From NCBI RefSeq assembly GCF_900343125.1, contig NZ_OPYL01000003.1, positions 310,001 to 374,000 of the forward strand: 64,000 bases of DNA. Direction: 5' to 3'. Below, piece after piece: positions 1 to 7,989 of this stretch. The notes below the pieces were generated by a model. It saw nothing but the letters and a program-made list of their open reading frames with translations, did not search any database and was not told where the DNA came from. Made by a program: the position numbers and the translations under genes. This DNA comes from Dysgonomonas sp. Marseille-P4361 (GTDB lineage Bacteria > Bacteroidota > Bacteroidia > Bacteroidales > Dysgonomonadaceae). Every line of letters starts with the position of its first letter. Within the stretch, counting starts at the first letter, position 1.

Positions 1-79
1 CACCTCTAAACATCAAAGTCAATAGAAATCCGATAAGAACTCCTAAGATCAACACTGTTATATTCCCACGTCTTTGCAT
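1..79 (-). CDS. Partial membrane protein, N-terminus only
   Basis: A leftward reading frame begins with ATG at 79 and runs off the window edge, giving 26 residues that start MQRRGNITVLILGVLIG. Basic residues followed by a stretch of about 18 hydrophobic residues look like an N-terminal membrane anchor or uncleaved signal. A TATCTTTG -7 element on the same strand at 170-177 sits just downstream of the tpx terminator and would suit this gene. The family cannot be assigned from so short a piece. Confidence 0.6.
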   Translation of the reverse strand, partial: MQRRGNITVLILGVLIGFLLTLMFRG

Positions 80-190
80 TCTTTTAATTTTCAGATTTTA
101 TTACGAATAATTAAAGCTAGCATTATTATGCTTAAATAAGTTTGATTACAGAAAGTTTAACTCTTAGTGCAAAGATAACTCATATGAAAG

Positions 191-221
191 AAAAAAGGTT
201 CTGGATTAATACCCAAAACCT
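191..221 (-). terminator. Rho-independent terminator after tpx
   Basis: Read on the minus strand, AGGTTTTGG and CCAGAACCT (plus-strand 196-221) pair over nine positions with one G-U, around an 8-nt loop. A T-run follows at 195-191. It closes the ohrR-like/nitroreductase/tpx unit, and the promoter of the next leftward gene lies directly beyond it. Confidence 0.75.
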
Positions 222-244
222 CTCTCCTATAGATGTAATATTAT

Positions 245-745
245 TTACTTCACAGCAGCAAGAGCTGCTTCGAAATTAGGATCTGTAGTTATTTCAGGAA
301 CTAATTCAGTGTACACAACTTTTCCTTCTTCGTCAACAACAACGATAGAACGAGCTAGAAGTCCTTTAAGCGGACCATCTACCATTAATACACCATATTT
401 GTCTGCAAATTCAGGGTTTCTGTAAACCGATGCAGGATGTACGTTATCAATACCCTCTGTTGTACAGAAACGTCCTGCAGCAAAAGGAAGGTCAGCAGAT
501 ACTGCTAATATTACTGTATTAGATAAACCTGCTGCTTCTTTGTTGAATCGGCGAACTGATGCAGCACATACGCCAGTATCTAAGCTTGGGAAAATATTTA
601 GAATTAGTTTTTTTCCTTTTAGGTCTTTCAATGAAACTTCTGATAAATCAGATTTAACCAATGTAAAGTCTGGTGCAACAGAACCTTTTGCAGGTAATTC
701 ACCATTTGTATTTACAGCTGATCCTTTGAATGTAATTTTTGCCAT
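245..745 (-). CDS. tpx: Thiol peroxidase Tpx
   Basis: This 166-residue protein matches the atypical 2-Cys peroxiredoxin Tpx, which reduces alkyl hydroperoxides and H2O2 using thioredoxin. The peroxidatic cysteine is C60 in [16 protein letters not shown], with the family's conserved Thr and Arg around it. The resolving cysteine is C94 in [11 protein letters not shown]. Length is normal for the family. It is the last gene of a leftward run, 23 bp after the nitroreductase with no terminator between, so it is probably co-transcribed with the redox regulator at the head of the run. It ends at a strong hairpin. The assignment is very secure; peroxide control by the upstream regulator is inferred. 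Confidence 0.96.
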   Translation of the reverse strand: MAKITFKGSAVNTNGELPAKGSVAPDFTLVKSDLSEVSLKDLKGKKLILNIFPSLDTGVCAASVRRFNKEAAGLSNTVILAVSADLPFAAGRFCTTEGIDNVHPASVYRNPEFADKYGVLMVDGPLKGLLARSIVVVDEEGKVVYTELVPEITTDPNFEAALAAVK

Positions 746-768
746 AATGTTTTTGATTTAATAAGTTA

Positions 769-1401
769 TTATATTTTTAATAAGAATTCTTTTTTAGGAT
801 GACGTACTTTCTTTTGATTAACTAACCAATCATTATCCTCATCTCTATATCCTAATGGAAGCAACAAGACGCTTCTTAGTCCTTCTTTATTCAGATCCAA
901 TAATTTATCTAACTCTTCCGTATCAAACCCCTCCATAGGAGTAGAGTCTATTTTTAGTTCTGCTGCCATTGCTATAGCAAATCCAAAAGCAAGATAAATT
1001 TGATGTGCTATATGCTTAAAATTCTCTTCCTCGGATTGTGATGTATATGTTTTCTTTAATCTTGTGGTATAGCTATTGTAGAAATCAGGATTCTGTCCTC
1101 TTTCCAAAGCAATACATTTATATATATTATCAATCCTATCTTCCGAATAATTATCCCATCCAGCAAAGAGCAATAAGTGGGAACAGTCTGCTACTTGTTG
1201 TTGATTGTATGCAATCGTAACTATTTTCTTTTTCAAATTTTCATCAGTTATCTCAATTATTCGAAAAGGTTGTAACCCTGACGAAGTTGGAGCTAACCAT
1301 GCTGCTTCAATTATTTGATCTACCAATGGCTGTTCTATCTTCTTTGTAGAATCAAACTTCTTAGTTGCATATCGCCATTCAAAATCTTTCAATAAACCCA
1401 T
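769..1401 (-). CDS. Nitroreductase-family NAD(P)H oxidoreductase
   Basis: A 210-residue FMN-dependent nitroreductase-fold protein. The N-terminal FEWRYATKKFD segment and the following APTSSGLQPFRII motif are the FMN phosphate-binding and Ser/Gln signatures of the NfsB/YdgI-type branch. Enzymes of this family reduce nitro compounds, quinones or enones with NAD(P)H; the true substrate cannot be read from sequence. It lies 24 bp after the MarR-type regulator and 23 bp before tpx, all leftward, which suggests a single stress-response operon. The C-terminus has the usual LLPLGYRDEDNDW region. No defects are visible. Confidence 0.9.
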   Translation of the reverse strand: MGLLKDFEWRYATKKFDSTKKIEQPLVDQIIEAAWLAPTSSGLQPFRIIEITDENLKKKIVTIAYNQQQVADCSHLLLFAGWDNYSEDRIDNIYKCIALERGQNPDFYNSYTTRLKKTYTSQSEEENFKHIAHQIYLAFGFAIAMAAELKIDSTPMEGFDTEELDKLLDLNKEGLRSVLLLPLGYRDEDNDWLVNQKKVRHPKKEFLLKI

Positions 1402-1425
1402 ATACTTTATAAACAGATTTTTCTA

Positions 1426-1860
1426 TTATTTGTTTTTACTAATTGTAGATAGTATATATTTTAGGTGTTCTCTCAACTCTTCAACCTCACTATCAGTCAT
1501 CTTTAATTCTTTTTTAATTTCCGATGGAATCGCTTTTGCATCTTTCTCCAAAGCCTGACCCTTAGTAGTTATAGACACATTCACAACTCTTTCATCATCT
1601 TCCGATCTTTTCCTAATCAGCAATTTACTAGCCTCCATTCTTTTCAGCAACGGAGTTAATGTCCCTGTATCGAGCCACAATAATTCACCTAAACATTTTA
1701 TTGTTACTTGTTTGTATTCCCACAATACCATCAACACCAGATATTGAGGATATGTCAGCCCTAATTTTTCCAGATGGGGTCTGTACATATTCGTTATTTG
1801 CCTTGACAAAGCGTAAGTAGGAAAACAAAGCTGATTATTTAGTTTTAGTTCATCAAACAT
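1426..1860 (-). CDS. OhrR-like MarR-family redox regulator
   Basis: A 144-residue winged-helix regulator. The N-terminal LNNQLCF followed by a YRPHLEKLGLTYPQYLVLMV segment is the OhrR signature, and C12 matches the peroxide-sensing cysteine of OhrR proteins. The recognition helix region follows (LDTGTLTPLLKRMEA), then a wing with RSEDDERVV. OhrR-type repressors leave DNA when this cysteine is oxidised by organic hydroperoxide. The gene heads a leftward run with a nitroreductase and tpx, and a tandem 15-bp repeat containing a palindrome lies 11 bp upstream of its start, so autoregulation is likely. The classic partner ohr is not in the window. Family call is firm; the exact inducer is inferred. 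Confidence 0.88.
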   Translation of the reverse strand: MFDELKLNNQLCFPTYALSRQITNMYRPHLEKLGLTYPQYLVLMVLWEYKQVTIKCLGELLWLDTGTLTPLLKRMEASKLLIRKRSEDDERVVNVSITTKGQALEKDAKAIPSEIKKELKMTDSEVEELREHLKYILSTISKNK

Positions 1861-1870
1861 TTTCGATCAA

Positions 1871-1905
1871 TTATATTTCACAAAATTATATTTCACAAAA
1901 TATAA
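1871..1905 (-). promoter_or_regulatory. Tandem repeat and palindrome, probable operator of the redox operon
   Basis: The 15-mer TTATATTTCACAAAA occurs twice in perfect tandem (1871-1885 and 1886-1900). The second copy runs into TATAA, making a 20-bp palindrome at 1886-1905 with arms TTATATTT and AAATATAA. On the minus strand a TAATTTTG sequence inside the repeat fits the -7 consensus. The site is 11 bp upstream of the MarR-type start, a usual position for an autoregulatory operator. Binding is inferred. Confidence 0.5.
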
Positions 1906-2688
1906 TAGCAAATTTTAATAGTTAATTAATTAAAATAAACTCAAGAAAGACTCATTTTTACAAAGCTCAATTCAAACTAGACTAACAGATGATTAGTACT
2001 ACTTTAAATGTGAACGTAAAAACAACTTCAATACGGCTTTAAATTGTTCATTCTTTTCTTTGTCAATAAAAAAATAATCACTTAATTTGCTCGAGAATTA
2101 TTTAACATTAAGCTACTCCAAAACAAAAGTGGCTACACAATAAAAAACCAATAAATAAAACCTTATTTTCTCTTTTGAGAATTAAAAGCATTTGAAGCAC
2201 TAATATATCGAAGAATAAAAATAACAGAAAAATAATAACGAAGCCTGCGGATATATGTACTTATTACATCAACCGTTAATAGCTCAATATATATTGTCTC
2301 CACATATCTCTGCTTGTTTGGGAAAATAGGTAGTGATAACTATCAGCCAATTACGGTTTCTGCGAGGCTTCGTTCATTATTATTTAAAACAAATACCTCA
2401 AAATTCCATTTCTTATCCTACAACATATATGATCTGTGTTTTTAAAAATTAAAAAGCAGTATCAAAAGATTAAGTTATATTAAAAAATCATTTTAAAAAG
2501 TAGGTAAATCATTATTCTAAACAGAAATAAGCTATGATGTAATAACTTTGATTCAATCTAAAAATTGAAGAAAAACACTAATACTGTAAGAGAAGTATAA
2601 AAAACCGATCCTTCGTTGTTAATTTAACACATTAGAATTAAAATAAAAAAAACATAACAAACACCTTTAAATAAAATCTAAAAGCATC
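1906..2688. other. Long intergenic region upstream of aldA
   Basis: About 780 bp of AT-rich DNA without a convincing coding frame. It contains a candidate structured RNA at 2229-2390 (separate entry) and a -7-like TAACTTTG at 2543-2550 on the plus strand. The latter could start the aldA transcript with a leader of about 130 nt, but no good -33 element is visible. No repeat, tRNA or mobile-element remnant was seen in the rest. Confidence 0.5.
2229..2390. ncRNA. Candidate structured RNA with a long closing stem (6S-like shape)
   Basis: An outer stem pairs AACGAAGCCT (2237-2246) with AGGCTTCGTT (2365-2374), extended past a one-base bulge by TAATAAT with ATTATTA. An inner stem pairs AACCGTTAAT near 2271-2280 with ATTACGGTT near 2351-2359. 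Between the stems on the 5' side is a small ATGTA/TACAT hairpin, and near the apex TGATA/TATCA pair. A rod of about 160 nt with an asymmetric central bubble recalls 6S RNA and the Bacteroidales-1 motif. Strand is uncertain: the minus strand has the more T-rich 3' flank. No clear promoter was found on either strand. Confidence 0.4.
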
Positions 2689-4125
2689 ATGAAAGAACTA
2701 AAAATGTTTATTGACGGGAAGTTCGTCGAGAATAAGTCAGGAAAATGGATCAATGTCTTAAATCCTGCAACAGAAGAAGTTGTTTCACGTCAACCAGAGG
2801 GAACTATAGAAGATACTAAGGCTGCTATTGATGCAGCAGAAAAAGCACAAGATCAATGGAGTAAGCTTCCTGCAGTAGAGCGCGCTAGCTATCTAATAAA
2901 AATTGCCGCCGGTATCAGAAAAAGAGAACAAGAATTGACCGACATCATTATAAAAGAAGGGGGTAAGACATACGGATTGGCAAATACAGAAGTAAATTTC
3001 ACTGCCGACTATCTAGAATACATGGCTGGATGGGCTCGCCGATACGAGGGTGAAATTATACAAAGCGATCGTCCTCACGAAAATATATTCTTATTCAAAA
3101 AACCAATAGGTGTCACTACAGGAATCTTACCTTGGAATTTCCCTTTTTTCTTAGTTGCTCGTAAAGCTGCACCTGCTCTTGTTACAGGGAATACAATTGT
3201 TGTAAAACCAAGTCAATTAACTCCTGAAAATGCATATGTATTTGCTCAAATTGTAGAAGAAGTAGGTCTACCTAAAGGAGTTTTCAATCTGATTAATGGT
3301 AGAGGATCTGTAATAGGACATGAACTATCCTCTAACCCTAAAGTAGGAATGGTAAGTTTAACAGGTAGTGTCGGAGCTGGTATTCAAACAATGGAGGCGG
3401 CTGCTAAAAATGTCATAAAAGTATCTTTAGAGTTGGGAGGAAAAGCTCCTGCAATCGTTATGGAAGATGCGGATCTTGATCTGGCAGTAAAGAGTATTGT
3501 AGCATCAAGAGTTATTAATACAGGACAAGTTTGCAACTGTGCAGAGAGAGTATATGTCCATAAGAATATTAAAGATGCTTTCATTAAGAAAGTAGTTGAA
3601 GCAATGAAAGCTGTAACTTTCGGGGATACAGCCAAAACAAAAGATTTAGACATGGGGCCTCTAATTGAAGCCAACTCATTAAAATCTATGGAAGAGAAAG
3701 TAGCCAATGCAATTCAACAAGGTGCTAAACTAGAATGTGGAGGTAAACGTGTTGGAGATAAAGGATATTTCTTTGAACCAACTGTTCTTTCTGAGGTTAC
3801 CCAAAAGATGGATATTATCCAAGAAGAAACATTCGGCCCGATATTACCTATAGTTGAATTCTCGGATGTAGACCAAGCTATAGAGTGGGCAAATGACTGT
3901 GAATATGGACTAACATCATCGATATACACTCAAAATTTAGATATGACTTTCAAATTAGTGAGAGCACTGAAATTTGGAGAGACTTATGTTAACCGTGAGA
4001 ACTTCGAAGCAATGCAAGGATTCCACGCCGGATGGCGCAAATCGGGTATTGGCGGAGCTGACGGAAAACATGGTCTTGAGGAATACTTACAAACCCATGT
4101 GGTGTATTTAGAAACCAAAGGTTAA
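2689..4125 (+). CDS. aldA: Lactaldehyde/aldehyde dehydrogenase AldA
   Basis: A 478-residue NAD(P)-dependent aldehyde dehydrogenase with near full-length similarity to E. coli AldA, which oxidises L-lactaldehyde to L-lactate and also glycolaldehyde. Seen motifs: GILPWNFPFF with N150 of the oxyanion hole, ELGGKAP with general base E249, and GQVCNCAERV with catalytic C282. The C-terminal FEAMQGFHAGWRKSGIGGAD block is characteristic of the AldA group. A hairpin terminator follows. The next genes rightward are lutABC, so the locus could take lactaldehyde, a product of fucose or rhamnose breakdown, through lactate to pyruvate. Substrate assignment rests on similarity and context. Confidence 0.9.
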   Translation: MKELKMFIDGKFVENKSGKWINVLNPATEEVVSRQPEGTIEDTKAAIDAAEKAQDQWSKLPAVERASYLIKIAAGIRKREQELTDIIIKEGGKTYGLANTEVNFTADYLEYMAGWARRYEGEIIQSDRPHENIFLFKKPIGVTTGILPWNFPFFLVARKAAPALVTGNTIVVKPSQLTPENAYVFAQIVEEVGLPKGVFNLINGRGSVIGHELSSNPKVGMVSLTGSVGAGIQTMEAAAKNVIKVSLELGGKAPAIVMEDADLDLAVKSIVASRVINTGQVCNCAERVYVHKNIKDAFIKKVVEAMKAVTFGDTAKTKDLDMGPLIEANSLKSMEEKVANAIQQGAKLECGGKRVGDKGYFFEPTVLSEVTQKMDIIQEETFGPILPIVEFSDVDQAIEWANDCEYGLTSSIYTQNLDMTFKLVRALKFGETYVNRENFEAMQGFHAGWRKSGIGGADGKHGLEEYLQTHVVYLETKG

Positions 4126-4142
4126 GTTTTTCAATCGTGAAA

Positions 4143-4175
4143 GGGCTTAAGAGAGAAATCCTTAAGCCTTTTTTT
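4143..4175 (+). terminator. Terminator after aldA
   Basis: GGCTTAAG (4144-4151) pairs with CTTAAGCC (4161-4168) around a 9-nt loop and is followed by seven T. It separates aldA from lutABC, so the two are probably transcribed separately or with partial read-through. Confidence 0.75.
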
Positions 4176-4240
4176 CATGTTTATTTGCTTAAAATAAAGT
4201 ATCTTTATACATCCATTCAGACTAAAAAGAAATCTAAAAT

Positions 4241-4981
4241 ATGAAAATCGGACTTTTCATTCCATGTTATATTAATGCTATTTATCCTGAGGTAGGAGTA
4301 GCGGCATATAAACTGTTATCTAGTTATGGAATAGACGTAGACTACCCTCTGAATCAAACTTGCTGTGGTCAGCCAATGGCTAATGCCGGATTTGAAGATA
4401 AGGCTGTTCCTTTGGCAAATCAATTTGATAAGCTTTTCAACGAGTACGAATATGTTGTATCTCCATCGCCAAGCTGTGCTGTTTTTGTTAAAGAGAATTA
4501 TCCTCCACTACTAAAAAAGCATGGACATGTATGTCAGACTAGTGAGAAAATATATGACATCTGCGAGTTTCTTCACGACATTCTGAAAGTTAATACTATT
4601 CCAGGCACATTTCCTCACAAAGTGAGTATACACAATAGCTGTCATGGAGTAAGAGAATTGCATCTAAGCTCCGCTAGTGAGTTGAATATACCCCGATTTT
4701 CTAAAATAAAAGATCTACTTCATTTAGTCAAAGGAATAGAAGTTTTAGAACCTGAAAAGGTTGATGAATGCTGTGGTTTTGGGGGAATGTTTTCAATAGA
4801 AGAACCGGAAACTTCTGTCTGTATGGGACAAGATAAAGTGAAAAACCATATGAATACAGGAGCCGAATACATAACGGGAGCCGACAGCTCGTGCCTTATG
4901 CATATGCAAGGCATTGTAGAAAGGGAAAAACTTCCGATTAAATTTATTCATGTTGTTCAAATTTTAGCAGCCGGACTATGA
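4241..4981 (+). CDS. lutA: Lactate utilization protein LutA (CCG-domain Fe-S oxidoreductase)
   Basis: A 246-residue protein with two CCG (cysteine-rich) domains, like LutA/YkgE. The cysteine clusters are C9, then QTCCGQP with C41-C42, then the second-half pair NSCHG and DECCGFGG. LutABC together oxidise L-lactate to pyruvate. A -7-like TATCTTTA lies at 4200-4207. The stop overlaps the start of lutB (ATGA), indicating translational coupling. Length and motif order are normal. Confidence 0.92.
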   Translation: MKIGLFIPCYINAIYPEVGVAAYKLLSSYGIDVDYPLNQTCCGQPMANAGFEDKAVPLANQFDKLFNEYEYVVSPSPSCAVFVKENYPPLLKKHGHVCQTSEKIYDICEFLHDILKVNTIPGTFPHKVSIHNSCHGVRELHLSSASELNIPRFSKIKDLLHLVKGIEVLEPEKVDECCGFGGMFSIEEPETSVCMGQDKVKNHMNTGAEYITGADSSCLMHMQGIVEREKLPIKFIHVVQILAAGL

Positions 4982-6357
4982 GTACAAAACATGCAGAAGC
5001 AGCAAAGCGTTTCATTCAAAATAAAGACCAAGAGCAATGGCATAATGAAACTTTATGGATGGTTCGGGAAAAACGTGACCGTCAGGCAATGGCTCTACCC
5101 GAATGGGAAGAACTGAGAGAGTTATCTAGTAAGATTAAAATGCATACAATTTCGCATTTGGACAAATACCTAGATATGTTTAGCCAAAAAGCTGAAGAAA
5201 ATGGTGTTATTGTACATTGGGCAAAGGATGCGAATGAACATAACCAAATAGTATATGACATACTACAGAAGCATAAAGCGAAAAAGCTTGTAAAGAGTAA
5301 ATCGATGCTTACCGAAGAATGTCATCTCAATCCTTTCTTAATAGACAAAGGTATAGATGTGGTAGAAAGTGACTTAGGTGAACGTATTTTACAGTTACTA
5401 AACGAACCTCCGAGCCACATTGTTATGCCTGCTATACATCTAAAAAGACAGGAGGTAGGCACTCTCTTTGAAGAAAAATTACATACAGAAAAAGACAATA
5501 GCGATCCCACCTATTTAACTCGTGCGGCTCGCATGCATTTGAGGAATGAATTTCTTACAGCAGATGTAGCTATGACAGGATGTAACTTTGGTGTTGCAGA
5601 AACGGGCGATGTTGTTGTTTGCACGAATGAAGGAAATGCCGATATGGGGACTTCACTAGCAAAGGTACATATCGTATCGATGGGAATAGAGAAAGTAATC
5701 CCCGACCTGAAATCTTTAAGTGTATTTACACGCCTGCTAGCTCGTTCTGCTACTGGTCAACCCGTAACAAGTTATACTTCTCATTATAGAAAACCTAAGC
5801 AAGACGGAGAAATGCACTTTATCATTGTAGATAATGGGCGTAGTGATATCATCAGCAATCCCGATCATATACAAACCCTTAAATGTATACGATGCGGTGC
5901 ATGTATGAATACCTGCCCTGTATACCGCAGAACAGGAGGATACTCTTATACGTATTTCATACCAGGACCAATCGGAATAAATCTAGGTATGCTAAAATCG
6001 CCTAAAGAATATTACGACAATGTTTCTGCATGTTCGTTATGCTACTCTTGCAACAATGTATGCCCTGCCAAGATTGATCTAGCTAATCAAATATATAAAT
6101 GGAGACAGGATTTAGATTCGCTAGGGAAAGCTGATAAAGTAAAAAAGAGCATGTCTGTAGGACTTAAACTAGTATTCTCCTCACCATCTCTTTTCAAAAC
6201 GGCATTAAGGTTTGCTCCTGTAGTTAACGTTCTACCTCGTTTTTTGCTTTACAACGGATTAAATGACTGGGGTAAGGGAAGAGAATTACCAAAATTTGCA
6301 TCAGAATCATTTACTGACATGTGGAAAAAGGGGAAAGTCAAATATGATAAAAATTAA
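4978..6357 (+). CDS. lutB: Lactate utilization iron-sulfur protein LutB
   Basis: A 459-residue protein of the LutB/YkgF family. An N-terminal LUD domain is followed by two [4Fe-4S] ferredoxin motifs, CIRCGACMNTCPVYRRTGG and CSLCYSCNNVCPAKIDL, near residues 300-370, and a short C-terminal helical region. It probably moves electrons from lactate oxidation within the LutABC complex. It starts inside the lutA stop and ends 5 bp before lutC, so the three genes form a tight operon. All eight cluster cysteines are present. Confidence 0.93.
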   Translation: MSTKHAEAAKRFIQNKDQEQWHNETLWMVREKRDRQAMALPEWEELRELSSKIKMHTISHLDKYLDMFSQKAEENGVIVHWAKDANEHNQIVYDILQKHKAKKLVKSKSMLTEECHLNPFLIDKGIDVVESDLGERILQLLNEPPSHIVMPAIHLKRQEVGTLFEEKLHTEKDNSDPTYLTRAARMHLRNEFLTADVAMTGCNFGVAETGDVVVCTNEGNADMGTSLAKVHIVSMGIEKVIPDLKSLSVFTRLLARSATGQPVTSYTSHYRKPKQDGEMHFIIVDNGRSDIISNPDHIQTLKCIRCGACMNTCPVYRRTGGYSYTYFIPGPIGINLGMLKSPKEYYDNVSACSLCYSCNNVCPAKIDLANQIYKWRQDLDSLGKADKVKKSMSVGLKLVFSSPSLFKTALRFAPVVNVLPRFLLYNGLNDWGKGRELPKFASESFTDMWKKGKVKYDKN

Positions 6358-6362
6358 GTTCG

Positions 6363-6941
6363 ATGAGCAATAAAAATAGCATCTTGGAAAATACAGCAAA
6401 TCATATTCAGGAAAAATATGAAATGCCAGATATTGATCTAAAAGGGATACAATATAATGATAAGATAAGTCAATTTATAGAAGTTAGTCGTACCGTTGGA
6501 GGCGAAGCCATTGAGTTAAAACAAGGGCAATCTATCAATGATGTCATCAAGGAAAAATACCCTGAAGCTACATCTATTGCATCTAATTTAGCAGAAATAG
6601 AAATAGCTACTTTAAACCCTGATTTGATAGAAGATGCTAAACAATTGAATGGGATAGAACTAGGAATTGTAAAAGGAGAAATAGGCGTTGCCGAAAATGG
6701 CTGTGTATGGATTCCTCAAAACACCATAAACAGAGCTTTATATTTTATCTCTGAGTTCCTTGTTATTATTTTAGATAAAGATAAGCTTGTTAACAATATG
6801 CATGAAGCTTACGCTAAACTCGAATTTAGTGACAAAGGATATGGCGTATTCATCTCCGGTCCATCAAAGACTGCCGATATAGAACAGGCTCTGGTGGTTG
6901 GAGCACATGGAGCAAGAGGCGTTACAGTTATTCTGACATAA
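6363..6941 (+). CDS. lutC: Lactate utilization protein LutC (LUD domain)
   Basis: A 192-residue LUD-domain (DUF162) protein matching LutC/YkgG. The glycine-rich end VFISGPSKTADIEQALVVGA is the family's C-terminal signature. The protein is on the short side but complete. It follows lutB by 5 bp and closes the operon. No obvious hairpin terminator follows before the convergent cation-efflux gene. The biochemical role of LutC alone is not settled; it is required with LutA and LutB in Bacillus. Confidence 0.88.
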   Translation: MSNKNSILENTANHIQEKYEMPDIDLKGIQYNDKISQFIEVSRTVGGEAIELKQGQSINDVIKEKYPEATSIASNLAEIEIATLNPDLIEDAKQLNGIELGIVKGEIGVAENGCVWIPQNTINRALYFISEFLVIILDKDKLVNNMHEAYAKLEFSDKGYGVFISGPSKTADIEQALVVGAHGARGVTVILT

Positions 6942-6985
6942 CACTTGATTGATATAAAAGAAAATGTGTAATTAGTTTCGTAGCT

Positions 6986-7900
6986 CTAATTACACGTTTC
7001 GTCGTATGTACAAAGATCTCGACCTTCTATCTGTATTGTAGCATGCCTGATACCGAAATTCTTAAAAATCTCGCTTTTAGATTTTTCTAAGACATAGTCT
7101 CTATCTGTATTTGCTTTCACTCTCAAATGAACAGTCATTACAGAAAAATCAGATGTTAACATCCAGATATGCAAATCGTGTACGTCTTCTACCCCATCAA
7201 TCGATTTTAAGATCTCAATCATTTTAGCTGAATCTATATTAGCCGGTTTTGCTTCCATCAATATATTCACCGACTCTTTCAGTACATTCCATCCGCTAAA
7301 TAGTACCAAAAGAGAGACAATCATACTGGCTATAGAGTCAGCAATATACCAATCGAACAGCAAAATTAAGACAGCAGCGATAATAGCACCGACAGAGCCC
7401 AATAGGTCTCCTATAACATGCAAAAAAGCACTTCGAACATTTAAATTCTCTTCTGTTGAGCCTTGGGAATGCAAAACCCAAGCTACAATTAGATTGATGA
7501 TCAACCCTATAACGGAAATAATCATCATCCCTTGCCCCATCACCATAGAAGGAGCTGAAAGTCTTTCTATCGCTTCCTTGAAGATAAATACAGCTAAAAC
7601 AATTAGTACAATACCATTGAGCAAAGCTGCTAATATTTCGAATCGCTTATATCCGTATGTTTTTGAAGAAGTTGCTGCCTTTGCCCCAAAAATAATTGCA
7701 CTCAGACTAAGACCTAAAGCTACAGCATCGCTTAACATATGCCCTGCATCTGAGATCAAAGCCAGACTCTGAGTTATATATCCACCTATAAACTCAACAA
7801 ACATAAACCCTGCAATCAGAGCAAAACTGATAGTTAAAGCTTTCTTGTTAGCCTTATCTGCATGAGTGTATCCGTGAGCATGATCATGATTGTGTCCCAT
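6986..7900 (-). CDS. Cation diffusion facilitator (zinc efflux, CzcD/ZitB type)
   Basis: A 304-residue inner-membrane CDF transporter. It begins with a histidine-rich metal-binding tail (MGHNHDHAHGYTHADK), then about six membrane segments. The metal-site motifs are SDAGHMLSDAVALG in TM2 and HVIGDLLGSVGA in TM5. A cytoplasmic C-terminal domain with HDLHIWMLTSD follows. Members exchange Zn2+ (also Cd2+ or Co2+) for protons, protecting from metal excess. It lies downstream of rho but is separated by a strong hairpin. Zinc as main substrate is inferred from the HxxxD sites. Confidence 0.93.
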   Translation of the reverse strand: MGHNHDHAHGYTHADKANKKALTISFALIAGFMFVEFIGGYITQSLALISDAGHMLSDAVALGLSLSAIIFGAKAATSSKTYGYKRFEILAALLNGIVLIVLAVFIFKEAIERLSAPSMVMGQGMMIISVIGLIINLIVAWVLHSQGSTEENLNVRSAFLHVIGDLLGSVGAIIAAVLILLFDWYIADSIASMIVSLLVLFSGWNVLKESVNILMEAKPANIDSAKMIEILKSIDGVEDVHDLHIWMLTSDFSVMTVHLRVKANTDRDYVLEKSKSEIFKNFGIRHATIQIEGRDLCTYDETCN

Positions 7901-7922
7901 AAATTTTTATTTATATAACAAT

Positions 7923-7960
7923 AAAAGCAAGAGTAAAGTTAAACTTTTACTCTTGCTTTT
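7923..7960 (-). terminator. Terminator downstream of rho
   Basis: A near-perfect 38-bp palindrome, AAAAGCAAGAGTAAA with its complement around TTAAA, followed on the minus strand by a T-rich run. It ends the rho transcript before the CDF gene. Confidence 0.75.
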
Positions 7961-7989
7961 GAATGTATATTATGATAAATTCTACCTAT

